64,000 bases of DNA, taken from assembly GCA_030683005.1 (NCBI GenBank), contig JAUXMY010000042.1, positions 62,001 through 126,000 on the forward strand, in the 5' to 3' direction. The notes under the pieces were generated by a model. That model was given only the letters and a program-made list of their open reading frames with translations, did not search any database and was not told where the DNA came from. Shown in pieces: positions 6,948 to 16,751 of the stretch (within the stretch, counting starts at the first letter, position 1; each line of letters begins with the position of its first letter). This DNA is from Caulobacter sp. GTDB lineage: Bacteria; Pseudomonadota; Alphaproteobacteria; Caulobacterales; Caulobacteraceae. A program made the position numbers and the translations under genes.

Positions 6948-7790
6948 CTACCCCGCCGGCATGGTCCGCTCGCGCACGGCGATGCGGCCCAGGATGCCCT
7001 TGACGATCAGGTCCATCGGCTGGCCCTCGCGGTAGTCGGCGGCGGCGACGAAGTTGACGCGGTCGTCGCTGATCAGGCGGTGGAGCTTGGTCTGGTCGTT
7101 GGGCTCGGTGCGCGGGTCATAGGCGGCGATCGAGTGGCCGCCCTTGGTGTGCATCATCTTCATGGTCGGCACATCGGTGTCGCCGTCGCCGATGAAGATC
7201 ATCCGCTCGAAGGGCACCGGGCGGTCCTCGTCGGGCACATAGCGGTTGATGCGCTCGTGCTCCCAGTTGTTGTGCACGCCCTTGTTGATGCGGAACAGGT
7301 ACTGGGTCTTGGTCGTGTAGTTGATGCCCACGGCCGGCCATACGGCCTCGTCGGCGTCGTTGTAGACGTACTTGCTGGCGAACACGTGCTCGAACCGGTG
7401 GGCGATCGGGCAGCCGGCGATCATCTCGGCCAGGCCCGACGACAGGATGAAGTGCTGCACCGTCAGGCCGTAGTCGGCCCCGAAGGCGTCGATGCGGTCA
7501 AACCAGCTCTCGTCCCGCAGGCCTTCGAACAGCGCCACGTCCTTGCCGTGGTCCTGCAGCAGCTGGCGGGTGACGTTGATGCCCTTCTCGCGGGCGGTCT
7601 GCAGCATCAGCTGCATGTACATCAGGATGTCGTCGCCGTCGGAGCGGATGGTCTGCGGCTTGACCGTGTCGTTCCAGAACTCGGCCGGCGTCATGCCCAG
7701 CGCGGGAATGAAGCTTGTCTCCTGCATGTTGCCCCGGGCCAGGGTGCCGTCGAAGTCGTAGATGATGGCGGTGGTGCGGACGGGGGCCAT
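6948..7790 (-). CDS. HAD-superfamily phosphatase
   Basis: 280 aa. HAD motif I is IYDFDGTLARGN at residues 9-20 (nucleophile in DFDGT), motif II lies around FILSSGLAEMI, and the acidic motif IV is MIFIGDGDTDVPTMKMM. The insert with KYVYNDADEAVWP and a Lys-rich INYTTKTQYLF would be the cap region. Substrate unknown; the family includes small-molecule and protein phosphatases. It starts 6 nt after rnd on the same strand, so it is in the rnd transcript. Confidence 0.85.
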   Translation of the reverse strand: MAPVRTTAIIYDFDGTLARGNMQETSFIPALGMTPAEFWNDTVKPQTIRSDGDDILMYMQLMLQTAREKGINVTRQLLQDHGKDVALFEGLRDESWFDRIDAFGADYGLTVQHFILSSGLAEMIAGCPIAHRFEHVFASKYVYNDADEAVWPAVGINYTTKTQYLFRINKGVHNNWEHERINRYVPDEDRPVPFERMIFIGDGDTDVPTMKMMHTKGGHSIAAYDPRTEPNDQTKLHRLISDDRVNFVAAADYREGQPMDLIVKGILGRIAVRERTMPAG

Positions 7791-7796
7791 CGGGAG

Positions 7797-8975
7797 CTAT
7801 TCCGCCGCCGCCTTCGGGGCCCGGCGCACCTCGACCACCCGCACGCGGGCGCCGTCGAGCACCAGGGCCAGTTCGCCGCGCTTGAGCTTCAGGGCGTCGG
7901 CCCCGAACGCGTCCTTGCGCCAGCCGGTCAGGGCGCCGACGTCGGCGTTGTCGTCGTTGGCGATCTTTTCCAGGTCCGACACGGTGGCGATCAGCTTGGA
8001 GGCCACGCCGGCGTCTTCCGACCGGGCCTTGAGCAGCACCTTGAGCAGCTCGACGATGGCGCCGGCGGCGACGTTCTGGGGGCCGCGCTCGCGGTCGATC
8101 TTCGGGGCGTAGCCTTCGGGATCCTTCAGCGCCTCCTTGATGGCGGCGATCAGGTCGGGGCCGAACTTGCTGCCGGAAAAGCCCTTGGGCACGCCGCGCA
8201 GACGGTCGATGGCCGCCGCGTCGGTCGGCGCCTGGGCGGCCAGTTCGTCGATGGCGTCATCCTTCAGGATGCGGCCGCGCGGCTGGTCGCGCTGCTGGGC
8301 GGTGCGTTCGCGCCAGGCGGCGACGGCCTTGAAAACCGCCAGATACTTCGCGGTGTGCTTGCGCGGCTTGAGGCGCTTCCAGGCGTTCTCCGGGTCGACG
8401 TCGTAGAGGGCCGGATCGGTGAGGGCGAGCATCTCCTCCTCGACCCAGGCCATGCGGCCGCCCTTCTCGAGCCGCTCGCGCAGCATCGGGAACAGCCTTG
8501 CCAGGTGCGTCACGTCGGCCAGGGCGTAGGTCAGCTGGCTGTCAGCGAGCGGTCGGCGGGCCCAGTCGGTGAATCGGCTGGACTTGTCGAGCTCGATCTT
8601 CAGCATCTGGCGGACCAGGGCGTCATAGGCGATCTGCTCGCCGAAACCCGCCGCCATGCCGGCGATCTGGGTGTCGAACAGCGGCCGGGGCATGGCGCCC
8701 AGGTTGTTGAAGATCTCGACGTCCTGACGGGCGGCGTGGAAGACCTTGAGCACGGTCTCGTCGCGCAGGACGTCCAGGAGCGGGTTGAGATCCAGGCCCT
8801 CGGCCATGGGATCGATACAGGCTTCGACGCCGTTGGGGGCGGCGACCTGGATGAGGCAAAGCTTGGGCCAGTAGGTCGTTTCGCGCATGAACTCGGTGTC
8901 CACGGCGATAAAGGGCTGGCCTTTCAAGGACTTGCAGAAATCCGCCAGTTCGGCGGTGGTCGTAATCGGCTGCAT
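7797..8975 (-). CDS. rnd: Ribonuclease D
   Basis: 392 aa. 3'-5' exoribonuclease that trims tRNA precursors and other structured RNAs. The DEDD metal-binding residues are visible: FIAVDTEFMRETTYWP (Asp/Glu at about 21 and 23), VFHAARQDVEIF, and TYALADVTHLARL. An HRDC domain follows (RTAQQRDQPRGRILKDDAI). The length is usual for the alphaproteobacterial family. It is divergent from purM across a 92-bp intergenic region and heads the operon with the HAD phosphatase. Confidence 0.95.
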   Translation of the reverse strand: MQPITTTAELADFCKSLKGQPFIAVDTEFMRETTYWPKLCLIQVAAPNGVEACIDPMAEGLDLNPLLDVLRDETVLKVFHAARQDVEIFNNLGAMPRPLFDTQIAGMAAGFGEQIAYDALVRQMLKIELDKSSRFTDWARRPLADSQLTYALADVTHLARLFPMLRERLEKGGRMAWVEEEMLALTDPALYDVDPENAWKRLKPRKHTAKYLAVFKAVAAWRERTAQQRDQPRGRILKDDAIDELAAQAPTDAAAIDRLRGVPKGFSGSKFGPDLIAAIKEALKDPEGYAPKIDRERGPQNVAAGAIVELLKVLLKARSEDAGVASKLIATVSDLEKIANDDNADVGALTGWRKDAFGADALKLKRGELALVLDGARVRVVEVRRAPKAAAE

Positions 8976-9067
8976 CGGCTAGCTATAGCCCCGCGCGGGG
9001 CCGAGTCTGCAAGAGGCAAGGCGTTTTCCGCTGTATTTTCATGCCCTAACTCGCCGCGAAGACGCCC

Positions 9068-10093
<1,026 letters not shown>

Positions 10094-10100
10094 TGGCGGT

Positions 10101-10214
10101 GTGCGTCCTTCGCGACGCGGGCCAAGGCCCGCTCCTCAGGATGACGAATTCAGTGGAACACCCCCGTCTTCGTCATGGTGAGGAGCGAACGCAGTGAGCG
10201 TCGCGAACCACGCA
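10101..10214. repeat. Intergenic palindromic repeat, family 1 copy A (purM-purN)
   Basis: Begins GTGCGTCCTTCGCGACGC (10101-10118) and ends with a degenerate inverse (10199-10214). The inner arms CTCCTCAGGATGACG (10132-10146) and CGTCATGGTGAGGAG (10171-10185) are complementary except for two bases. It ends exactly where purN begins. Related copies: 14068-14185, 14980-15103, 30265-30374. Confidence 0.8.
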
Positions 10215-10793
10215 ATGACCCAACGCGCCAGGGTGGCCGTCCTCATCTCGGGACGCGGCAGCAACATGACGGCCCTTGTCGAAGCGGCCAAAGCCCCCGA
10301 CTGCCCCTATGAGGTCGTGCTGGTGCTGTCCAACAAGCCTGACGCCGAGGGCCTGAGGCTGGCCGCCGCAGCCGGCGTGCCGACCCTGGCCATCGACCAC
10401 AGACCCTTCGGGGCCGACCGCGAAGCCCACGAACGCGCCCTCGACGCCGCCCTGCGCGAGGCCGGCGCGGAGTATGTGGCCCTGGCCGGCTACATGCGGG
10501 TGCTCACCGCCTTCCTGGTCCAGGCCTGGGCCGGCCGGATGGTCAACATCCACCCCTCGCTGCTGCCCAGGTATCCCGGGCTCGACACCCACCGCCGGGC
10601 GATCGAGGCGGGCGATGCGGAGGCGGGCTGCAGCGTGCATCTCGTCACGGCGGGGGTGGACGAGGGGCCGATCCTCGATCAGGCCCGCGTGCCCGTGCAG
10701 GCCGGCGACACCCCCGAGACCCTGTCCGCCCGCGTGCTGGCCGCAGAACACACTCTCTACCCGGCGGCGCTCGCCCGGCTGGTCAAGCGCTGA
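10215..10793 (+). CDS. purN: Phosphoribosylglycinamide formyltransferase
   Basis: 192 aa from ATG 10215; an in-frame GTG at 10194 lies inside the upstream repeat and is unlikely. Transfers a formyl group from 10-formyl-THF to GAR, step 3 of purine synthesis. Visible: phosphate loop SGRGSNM (residues 12-18), catalytic Asn111 and His113 in MVNIHPSLLPRYPGLDTH, and Asp149 in AGVDEGPI. Its stop overlaps the next small gene (TGATG), so the two are translationally coupled. Confidence 0.95.
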   Translation: MTQRARVAVLISGRGSNMTALVEAAKAPDCPYEVVLVLSNKPDAEGLRLAAAAGVPTLAIDHRPFGADREAHERALDAALREAGAEYVALAGYMRVLTAFLVQAWAGRMVNIHPSLLPRYPGLDTHRRAIEAGDAEAGCSVHLVTAGVDEGPILDQARVPVQAGDTPETLSARVLAAEHTLYPAALARLVKR

Positions 10794-11005
10794 TGGGCCG
10801 CCTGCATGGTTGCGAGACCTGCCGCCGCCAGTGGCTCGTCGACGGTCGGCTGCCCAACCGTCTGGGCGCCAACGCCGGCGGGGCGGTGCTCTACCGCTGC
10901 GATGCCTGCCAGGCCTGGTGGGAGGAGACCCCGCGCGGCACGCAGGTGATCACCGAGGGCGAGGTCCGCGAGAGCTACCCGGATCTGGCCGGGCTACGGT
11001 CCTAG
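10793..11005 (+). CDS. Small zinc-ribbon-like protein coupled to purN
   Basis: 70 aa. Its ATG overlaps the purN stop by one base. Two CxxC knuckles, C7-ETC10 and C36-DAC39, spaced by 25 residues, are the layout of a zinc ribbon; the rest is a short acidic C-terminus (ITEGEVRESYPDLAGL). Good codon bias and the tight coupling argue that it is real. Function unknown. Its TAG shares a CTAG with the convergent gene at 11002. Confidence 0.7.
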   Translation: MGRLHGCETCRRQWLVDGRLPNRLGANAGGAVLYRCDACQAWWEETPRGTQVITEGEVRESYPDLAGLRS

Positions 11006-11643
11006 CCCCGCCTCCCGTCCCGCGCCGCCAGCAGCGCCGCGACCGCCGCGCTGACGGCGGCCCCCACCCACAGGGCCGCGCCGCCGATCCTGCCATAGCT
11101 CAGCGCGCCGAGCACCGCCCCGCTGGTCAGCGACACCCACAGCATCAGGAACGGCGCGAACTCCCAGACCGGTCCGCCGCGCAGGGCCATCGCGATCCGC
11201 TGGCCCATGCGGACCAGGGCGCCCGTCATGTAGGTGACGCCGATGGCGATATCGCCATCGCGCTGGAAGACTGCGTTGAGCGCGCCCATGGCCAGGGCGG
11301 CGAAAGCGGCGGATGCGGGACTGCCCTGCCCGGCCAGCCAGGCGGCGGCGGCCAGCAGGGCGGTGACCAGCGTCAGGACCGAAACCCGCCGCCAGCGCCA
11401 CCACTCCGGCGCGACCAGCACCCCGCCGATCACCCCGACCACGAACAGGGCAATCAGCCCGCCCGCCGTGGCGACGATGGTCAGATCGCCCAGCGCCGCG
11501 CCGACGCCCAGCCGGGTCGAGTTGCCGCTCATGAAGGAAACGAAGAAGCCGCCGAGTTGCAGGAACCCGACGGCGTCAATGTAGCCGGCCAGCGCGGCCA
11601 GCAGCGCCGCCAGCAACAGAGCAGGTCTGCTGTAGCGGCGCAT
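11002..11643 (-). CDS. YoaK-like integral membrane protein (DUF1275)
   Basis: 213 aa with about six hydrophobic segments, beginning LLLAALLAALAGYIDAVGFL, which with GGFFVSFMSGNSTRLGV is the DUF1275 signature. A second conserved area is ALNAVFQRDGDIAIGVTYMTGAL. Members are inner-membrane proteins of unknown transport role. It overlaps the convergent zinc-ribbon gene by 4 nt at the stops and lies 12 nt after ndk on the same strand, so it is probably co-transcribed with ndk. Confidence 0.85.
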   Translation of the reverse strand: MRRYSRPALLLAALLAALAGYIDAVGFLQLGGFFVSFMSGNSTRLGVGAALGDLTIVATAGGLIALFVVGVIGGVLVAPEWWRWRRVSVLTLVTALLAAAAWLAGQGSPASAAFAALAMGALNAVFQRDGDIAIGVTYMTGALVRMGQRIAMALRGGPVWEFAPFLMLWVSLTSGAVLGALSYGRIGGAALWVGAAVSAAVAALLAARDGRRG

Positions 11644-11655
11644 GATCGCTATGCC

Positions 11656-12075
11656 TTAGCCGACGATGTCGGCGTCGGTGAAGAACTGGGCGATCTCGAT
11701 GCCGGCGTTCTCGATGGAGTCCGAGCCGTGGACCGAGTTCTCGCCGATCGACAGCGCGAACAGCTTGCGGATCGTGCCGTCAGCGGCCTGTTCCGGGTTG
11801 GTGGCGCCCATGACTTCGCGGTAGCGGGCCACGGCGTTGTCGCCTTCCAGCACCTGTACGACGACCGGCTCGGCGGTCATCTGACCGACCAGCTCGCCGT
11901 AGAACGGGCGTTCGGCGTGAACTTCGTAGAACTTCTTCGCCTGGGCGTCGGTCAGGCGGACGCGGCGCTGGGCGACGATGCGCAGGCCGGCGTCTTCGAT
12001 GACGGCGTTGATCTTGCCGGTCAGGTTGCGGCGCGTGGCGTCGGGTTTGATGATCGAGAAGGTGCGTTCGGTCAT
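11656..12075 (-). CDS. ndk: Nucleoside diphosphate kinase
   Basis: 139 aa. Transfers the gamma phosphate between NTPs and NDPs through a phosphohistidine. Standard features: [13 protein letters not shown] at the N-terminus, [19 protein letters not shown], and active-site His116 in NSVHGSDS. The length is exactly that of bacterial Ndk. Divergent from the ABC-F gene across about 100 bp, which must hold both promoters. Confidence 0.97.
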   Translation of the reverse strand: MTERTFSIIKPDATRRNLTGKINAVIEDAGLRIVAQRRVRLTDAQAKKFYEVHAERPFYGELVGQMTAEPVVVQVLEGDNAVARYREVMGATNPEQAADGTIRKLFALSIGENSVHGSDSIENAGIEIAQFFTDADIVG

Positions 12076-12176
12076 GGCTAGTCTGGGAGCCTTACACAGA
12101 GTTGGTGTTTTGAGGGTCGCGGGCTTATAGCGGCGGGCCCTCGATCCGCCAACCTTTGTGACGACCTAACTGTTTC

Positions 12177-14060
12177 ATGCTTCAGATCAATGACCTCACC
12201 TTCGACGCCTGGGGGCGGCGCTTCTTCGAGAAGGCCGGCGTCTCGCTGCCGCCTGGATCCAAGGTGGGCCTCGTCGGACGCAACGGCGTGGGCAAGTCGA
12301 CGCTGTTCAAACTGATCATGGGCGAACTGGTCGCGGGCGGCGACGAGATCGTGCTGCCCAGGAACACCCGCATCGGCCAGGTGGCGCAGGAACATCCCGC
12401 GACGCCGATGTCGCTGATCGACACGATTCTCGAGGCCCACGAGGAGCGCCACACGCTGCTGACCCGGCTCGAGACCGCCGATCCCGAGGAAATGGGCGAC
12501 ATCTGGACCCGTCTGATCGAGATCGACTCCGACGCGGCCCCGGCCAAGGCCGCCGAAATCCTCGCGGGTCTCGGCTTCAGCACCGAGGACCTGGAGCGGC
12601 CGATGGCCGAGTTCTCAGGCGGCTGGCGCATGCGCGTGGCCCTCGCCGCGGCGCTGTTCAGCGAGCCGGACCTGCTGCTGCTCGACGAGCCGACCAACTA
12701 TCTCGACCTCGAAGGCGCCATGTGGCTCGAGGCGCGGCTGAAGAAGTATCCGCACACGGCCCTGATCATCAGCCACGACCGCGAACTGCTGAACAACAGC
12801 TGCACCCACATCCTGCACCTGGCCGCCGCCAAGTTGGAAATCTACACGGGCGGCTACGACGACTTCGAGAAGATGCGGGCCGAGAAGTCGCGACTCCAGC
12901 TGTCAGCCAAGGCCAAGCAGGAGGCCGAGCGCGCCCACCTGCAGTCCTTCGTCGACCGCTTCAAGGCCAAGGCCTCCAAGGCCGCCCAGGCCCAGTCGCG
13001 GATGAAACGGCTGGCCAAAATGGAGCCGGTGGCCACCACCATCGAGGAGCGGGTGGCGCCCTTCACCCTGCCGTCACCGCCCCGCCCTCTCGCCCCGCCG
13101 CTGATCCGGCTGGAGCGCGCGAATGTCGGCTACGAGGAAGGGCGCCCCATCCTCAAGAACCTGAACCTGCGGATGGATCTGGACGACCGTATCGGCCTGC
13201 TGGGCGTCAACGGGGCCGGCAAGTCGACCTTCGCCAAGCTGATCGCCGGCGCCCTGGGCGTGCAGACCGGCGAGTTCCACCGCGACCGCAAGATGCGGGT
13301 CGGCTGGTTCCATCAGCATCAGATCGAGGCCATGGACCCCGAGGACACGGCGCTGGAGATCATCCGTCGCGCCATGCCCGAGGCCAGCGAGTCCTCGCGC
13401 CGCTCACGCCTGGCCCAGTTCGGCCTGCCGTTCGAGAAACAGGAGACCACTGTCGAGAACCTGTCCGGAGGCGAGCGTGCCCGCCTGCTGCTGAACCTGG
13501 TGGCGATGGATGCGCCGCACATGCTCATCCTCGACGAGCCGACCAACCACCTGGACATCGACTCGCGCCGCGCGCTGCTGGACGCGCTGAACGACTACGA
13601 AGGCGCGGTGATCCTGATCACCCACGACCGCTCGCTGATGGAGCTGGTCGCCGACCGGCTGTGGCTGGCCGCAGACGGCTCGATCAAGCCGTTCGATGGC
13701 GACATGGACGACTACGCGAAGTTCGTGATCGACCGGGCCCGCGTCGCCGCCCGCGCGCCCTCGCAGGTCAAGCGCGAGGAACCGGCCACTCCGCCGCCGC
13801 CGCCGCCCGCGCCGCGCCCGGCGGCCGGCATGGCCGGACCGCTGAAGCGCAGGCTGGAGGCCGCCGAGGCGGTTGTCGCGCGAACGACCAAGGCGCTGGG
13901 GGAGATCGACGCGGTCCTCGCCGACCCCGCGATCTATGTGAAGGATCCCCGCAAGGCCGCCGATCTCGGCCAGAAGCGACTCAAGGCCCAGGCCGCCGTC
14001 GACAAGGCCGAGGCCGAATGGATGGAGATCGCCGAACAGTTGTCGGCGGTGGAAGCCTGA
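12177..14060 (+). CDS. ABC-F family ATPase (Uup/YheS-like)
   Basis: 627 aa with two ABC domains in one chain and no membrane segments, so a ribosome-associated ABC-F factor rather than a transporter. Walker A motifs GRNGVGKST (about residue 34) and GVNGAGKST (about 343); signatures FSGGWRMRVAL and LSGGERARLLL; Walker B/LLLDEPTNYLDLE and LILDEPTNHLDID. The linker between the domains (RLQLSAKAKQEAERAHLQ) is the charged P-site tRNA interaction motif region. A Pro-rich hinge and a C-terminal coiled coil follow. Assignment among Uup, YheS and EttA-like classes is not certain. Confidence 0.92.
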   Translation: MLQINDLTFDAWGRRFFEKAGVSLPPGSKVGLVGRNGVGKSTLFKLIMGELVAGGDEIVLPRNTRIGQVAQEHPATPMSLIDTILEAHEERHTLLTRLETADPEEMGDIWTRLIEIDSDAAPAKAAEILAGLGFSTEDLERPMAEFSGGWRMRVALAAALFSEPDLLLLDEPTNYLDLEGAMWLEARLKKYPHTALIISHDRELLNNSCTHILHLAAAKLEIYTGGYDDFEKMRAEKSRLQLSAKAKQEAERAHLQSFVDRFKAKASKAAQAQSRMKRLAKMEPVATTIEERVAPFTLPSPPRPLAPPLIRLERANVGYEEGRPILKNLNLRMDLDDRIGLLGVNGAGKSTFAKLIAGALGVQTGEFHRDRKMRVGWFHQHQIEAMDPEDTALEIIRRAMPEASESSRRSRLAQFGLPFEKQETTVENLSGGERARLLLNLVAMDAPHMLILDEPTNHLDIDSRRALLDALNDYEGAVILITHDRSLMELVADRLWLAADGSIKPFDGDMDDYAKFVIDRARVAARAPSQVKREEPATPPPPPPAPRPAAGMAGPLKRRLEAAEAVVARTTKALGEIDAVLADPAIYVKDPRKAADLGQKRLKAQAAVDKAEAEWMEIAEQLSAVEA

Positions 14061-14067
14061 CAAGCCC

Positions 14068-14185
14068 TGCGTCCTTTGCGACGCGATCCTGACGGATCGC
14101 TCCTCAGGATGGCGACGTCAGTGGAACGCAACCACCTTCGTCATGCTGGGGAGCCGGCTCTCGGGCCGGGGTCGCGGACCACGCA
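14068..14185. repeat. Intergenic palindromic repeat, family 1 copy B
   Basis: Starts TGCGTCCTTTGCGACGC (14068-14084), has CTCCTCAGGATGGCGACG in the middle and ends GGGGTCGCGGACCACGCA at 14185. It fills the whole gap between the convergent ABC-F and I78 lipoprotein genes. The order of blocks matches copy A, including the shared CAGTGGAAC word. Confidence 0.75.
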
Positions 14186-14189
14186 CCGC

Positions 14190-14516
14190 CTACCCGCACT
14201 TCACCTCTTTCACGATCCCCGTCTCGGCGTCGAAGAAGATGTTCAGGCGGTCGGGGCGGTAGTCCATGGTCACCGGGCAGGTGGTGCAGGCCACGCGCCG
14301 CTTCGACGGGTCGGTGGGCACCGGGATCTCGCTGCGATTGCGGCCGACCAGATACTGCAGTTCACCCGACCTGCAGGAGTCCTCGGGCGGCGGCGGCGGC
14401 AGCGGCACGGTCGGCGCCTCGCTGATCGGCGGCGGGGGCGGCGGCGCGGCGGGGGGCGTCGAGGCGCAGGCCGAAAGGGTCAGCACCGCGGCGAGCGTGG
14501 CCAGCTTGCGGATCAT
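14190..14516 (-). CDS. Lipoprotein with peptidase inhibitor I78-like domain
   Basis: 108 aa from ATG 14516, which overlaps the holC stop by 4 nt. The N-terminus is a lipoprotein signal peptide with lipobox LSAC (lipidated Cys at residue 17), then a Pro-rich linker of about 30 residues (PPAAPPPPPP). The C-terminal domain ELQYLVGRNRSEIP ... TMDYRPDRLNIFFDAETG ends in VKCG, matching the I78 peptidase inhibitor family, in which the YRPDRLN segment is the most conserved. Likely anchored in the envelope. Target protease unknown. Confidence 0.82.
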   Translation of the reverse strand: MIRKLATLAAVLTLSACASTPPAAPPPPPPISEAPTVPLPPPPPEDSCRSGELQYLVGRNRSEIPVPTDPSKRRVACTTCPVTMDYRPDRLNIFFDAETGIVKEVKCG

Positions 14517-14971
14517 GCCTTTTTCTCCCATCCGCGCTCGGCCTGCTGCCAGTAGCTGACCGGCAGGCCCTGCGCCTTGAACGTCTTCCATCGACCCCGG
14601 GCGGCGGCCAGAGCCGTCTCGTCCCGACCGTCGAACAGTACGATGCATCGCTCGTGCGGCGAAAGATCGCCCGGCTCGGCGTTGTCGATCAGGAACAGGG
14701 CGTGGGCCCCGTTGGGGTTGTCCTGCCGCGTCGTCAGAAGGATCGGCTGGTGGTCGGCGAAGGGCTCGTCGGCCGTGCCATGCGCCAGGAAGCTGTCGTC
14801 GCGATAGCTCCACAGCCAGCCGTCGAGGTGGTCGATCCGTTCGGCCTCCGATGTGCGGACCAGCGCGCGCCAGCCGCGCTTGAGCGTCTTGTCCAGCAGA
14901 TCGGGCAGCACCTGGTCGAGCGATGAGCGCTCCAGATGGTAGAACCAGACCTCGCAGGGGGGCGTGCTCAA
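14513..14971 (-). CDS. holC: DNA polymerase III chi subunit
   Basis: 152 aa from a TTG at 14971; a longer GTG start at 14992 lies within a palindromic repeat, while the repeat's GAAGGACG gives the TTG a Shine-Dalgarno-like sequence. Chi joins the clamp loader to SSB. Recognisable segments: CEVWFYHLERSSLDQVLPDLL, LVRTSEAERIDHLDGWLW and HALFLIDN followed by CIVLFDGRDE. It overlaps the downstream I78 lipoprotein gene by 4 nt and is near pepA, as is common for holC. Confidence 0.88.
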   Translation of the reverse strand: MSTPPCEVWFYHLERSSLDQVLPDLLDKTLKRGWRALVRTSEAERIDHLDGWLWSYRDDSFLAHGTADEPFADHQPILLTTRQDNPNGAHALFLIDNAEPGDLSPHERCIVLFDGRDETALAAARGRWKTFKAQGLPVSYWQQAERGWEKKA

Positions 14972-14979
14972 GTCAGTTA

Positions 14980-15103
14980 CGTCCTTCGACACGGCGCTGC
15001 GCGCCTGCTCAGGATGACTGGATCGGCGGATCCCGCCGATTCAGCATCGTCCCACCACCCTAGTCATCCTGAGCAGCCTGCGCAGCAGACGTGTCGAAGG
15101 ACG
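14980..15103. repeat. Intergenic palindromic repeat, family 1 copy C (pepA-holC)
   Basis: Perfect 14-bp outer arms CGTCCTTCGACACG (14980-14993) and its complement (15090-15103), and perfect 13-bp inner arms GCTCAGGATGACT (15007-15019) and complement (15062-15074). Would fold as a long nested hairpin in the pepA-holC transcript. Confidence 0.85.
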
Positions 15104-15115
15104 CACAAAGCCGCA

Positions 15116-16600
15116 TCAGACCTCGTACTTGTCCGCCACCATCTGGTTGAGCAGCCGCACGCCGAAGCCGACGGCGCCATCCGGGATGGTCGGGACCGTG
15201 GAGGGCTTCTTCCAGGCGGTCCCGGCGATGTCGAGGTGCGCCCACGGCACGCCGTTGACGAACTTCTGCAGGAAAAGTGCGGCGGTGATCGAGCCGCCCG
15301 GCCGGCCGCCGGTGTTCTTCACATCGGCGATCATGCTCTCGATCTGCTTGTTGTAGGCGTCCGGAAGCGGCATCCGCCAAAGCGTCTCGCCGGAGGCTTT
15401 CGACGCTGCCAGAAGATTCTCCGACAAGGTATCGTCATTGCTGAACAATCCCGCGTAGTCGTTGCCGAGCGAGATGATGATCGCGCCGGTCAGGGTGGCG
15501 AGGTCGACCATGAATCGGGGCTTGAAGCGGTCCTGGCAGTACCAAAGGGCGTCGGCCAGAACGAGGCGGCCTTCGGCGTCGGTGTTGATGATCTCGATGG
15601 TCTGCCCGGACATCGAGGTGACCACGTCGCCCGGACGCTGGGCGTTGCCGTCCGGCATGTTCTCGACCAGGCCCAGAATGCCGATGGCGTTGACCTTGGC
15701 CTTACGGCCGGCGAGCACATGCATGAGGCCGGCCACGGCAGCCGAGCCGCCCATGTCCCACTTCATGTCCTCCATGCCGTCGGCGGGTTTGATGCTGATG
15801 CCGCCGGTGTCGAAGGTGACACCCTTGCCGACGAAGGCGATCGGCTGGCTGTCGCCGCCGTTCTTCCACTGGATGACAACCAGCTGGCTGTCACGAATGC
15901 TGCCCTGGCCGACGCCGAGCAGGCTGCCCATGCCGAGCTTGGCCATCTCGGCCTCGCCGAGCACCTCGACCTCCAGGCCCAGAGACTCCAGGTCCTTGAT
16001 CCGGCGGGCGTATTCGGCCGGGAACAGGACATTGGGCGGTTCGGAGACCAGATCGCGCGAGAAGTAGACGGCCTCGGCGAGCGCCTTCAGTGGCGCGAAG
16101 GCAGCCTCGGCGGCCGCGACATCGTCCGTGATCACCTGGACCACCTCGATGGAGGGCTTCTTCTCGGGCTTCTCGGTGGTCAGGTACTTGTCGAAACGGT
16201 AGGCGGCCAGCGCGGCGCCGAAGGCGGCGCGGGCCGAGTCCTCGGCCCGGGCTCCCGGCGTGAAGACTTGCAGCACCTTGGCGCCCGACAGCTTGACCGC
16301 GCCATAGGCCTGCGCCGCGAAACGCTCGGCCGTATCGCCGCCCCAGCCATCGGCCGGACCGGCGCCGACCGCGAGCAGCCGCTGGACGTCCAGACCGGCC
16401 GGAGCCACGATCTCTACGGTCTGGCCGGGCTTGCCGGTGAATCGCGGCGCCGCCGCGAGGGCGCGCGCCAGCGCGCCGGAGGTCGCCTTGTCCATGGCCT
16501 CGGCGGCGGTGGACAGGTGGCCGTTCTCGAAGACCATGACGGCGGCGGCGCCGTCCGAAGGGGACTTGCCGGCGTCGGAGGCGACGAACTCGATGCGCAT
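15116..16600 (-). CDS. pepA: Leucyl aminopeptidase (M17)
   Basis: 494 aa; ATG 16600 has AGGAGCG directly upstream. Cytosolic dizinc aminopeptidase that releases N-terminal residues. The metal-binding region is present: GKGVTFDTGGISIKP, MKWDMGGSAAV, and the family signature NTDAEGRLVLADAL with catalytic Arg. The less conserved N-terminal domain covers about residues 1-170. Divergent from lptF. In some bacteria PepA also binds DNA; nothing here shows that. Confidence 0.97.
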   Translation of the reverse strand: MRIEFVASDAGKSPSDGAAAVMVFENGHLSTAAEAMDKATSGALARALAAAPRFTGKPGQTVEIVAPAGLDVQRLLAVGAGPADGWGGDTAERFAAQAYGAVKLSGAKVLQVFTPGARAEDSARAAFGAALAAYRFDKYLTTEKPEKKPSIEVVQVITDDVAAAEAAFAPLKALAEAVYFSRDLVSEPPNVLFPAEYARRIKDLESLGLEVEVLGEAEMAKLGMGSLLGVGQGSIRDSQLVVIQWKNGGDSQPIAFVGKGVTFDTGGISIKPADGMEDMKWDMGGSAAVAGLMHVLAGRKAKVNAIGILGLVENMPDGNAQRPGDVVTSMSGQTIEIINTDAEGRLVLADALWYCQDRFKPRFMVDLATLTGAIIISLGNDYAGLFSNDDTLSENLLAASKASGETLWRMPLPDAYNKQIESMIADVKNTGGRPGGSITAALFLQKFVNGVPWAHLDIAGTAWKKPSTVPTIPDGAVGFGVRLLNQMVADKYEV

Positions 16601-16751
16601 GTAACGCTCCTGAAAGTGGTCCGCGCGGCATAGTCCAACCCGCGGCCCGAGGGAAGCGCGGGCGGTTGTTTCCGACGCGGACGGGAGTATAGAACGGTCC
16701 TCCCCAGATTTGGGGTTTTCCCCGACTCCCTAACGGGCCCAGCTTCCCTTC

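Noticed and set aside
10474..12081. 535-aa plus-strand open frame over purN to ndk
   Set aside because: Overlaps purN, the zinc-ribbon gene and antisense YoaK and ndk in a shadow frame.
14936..16633. 565-aa plus-strand open frame
   Set aside because: Exact antisense of pepA; no independent ribosome site or motif.
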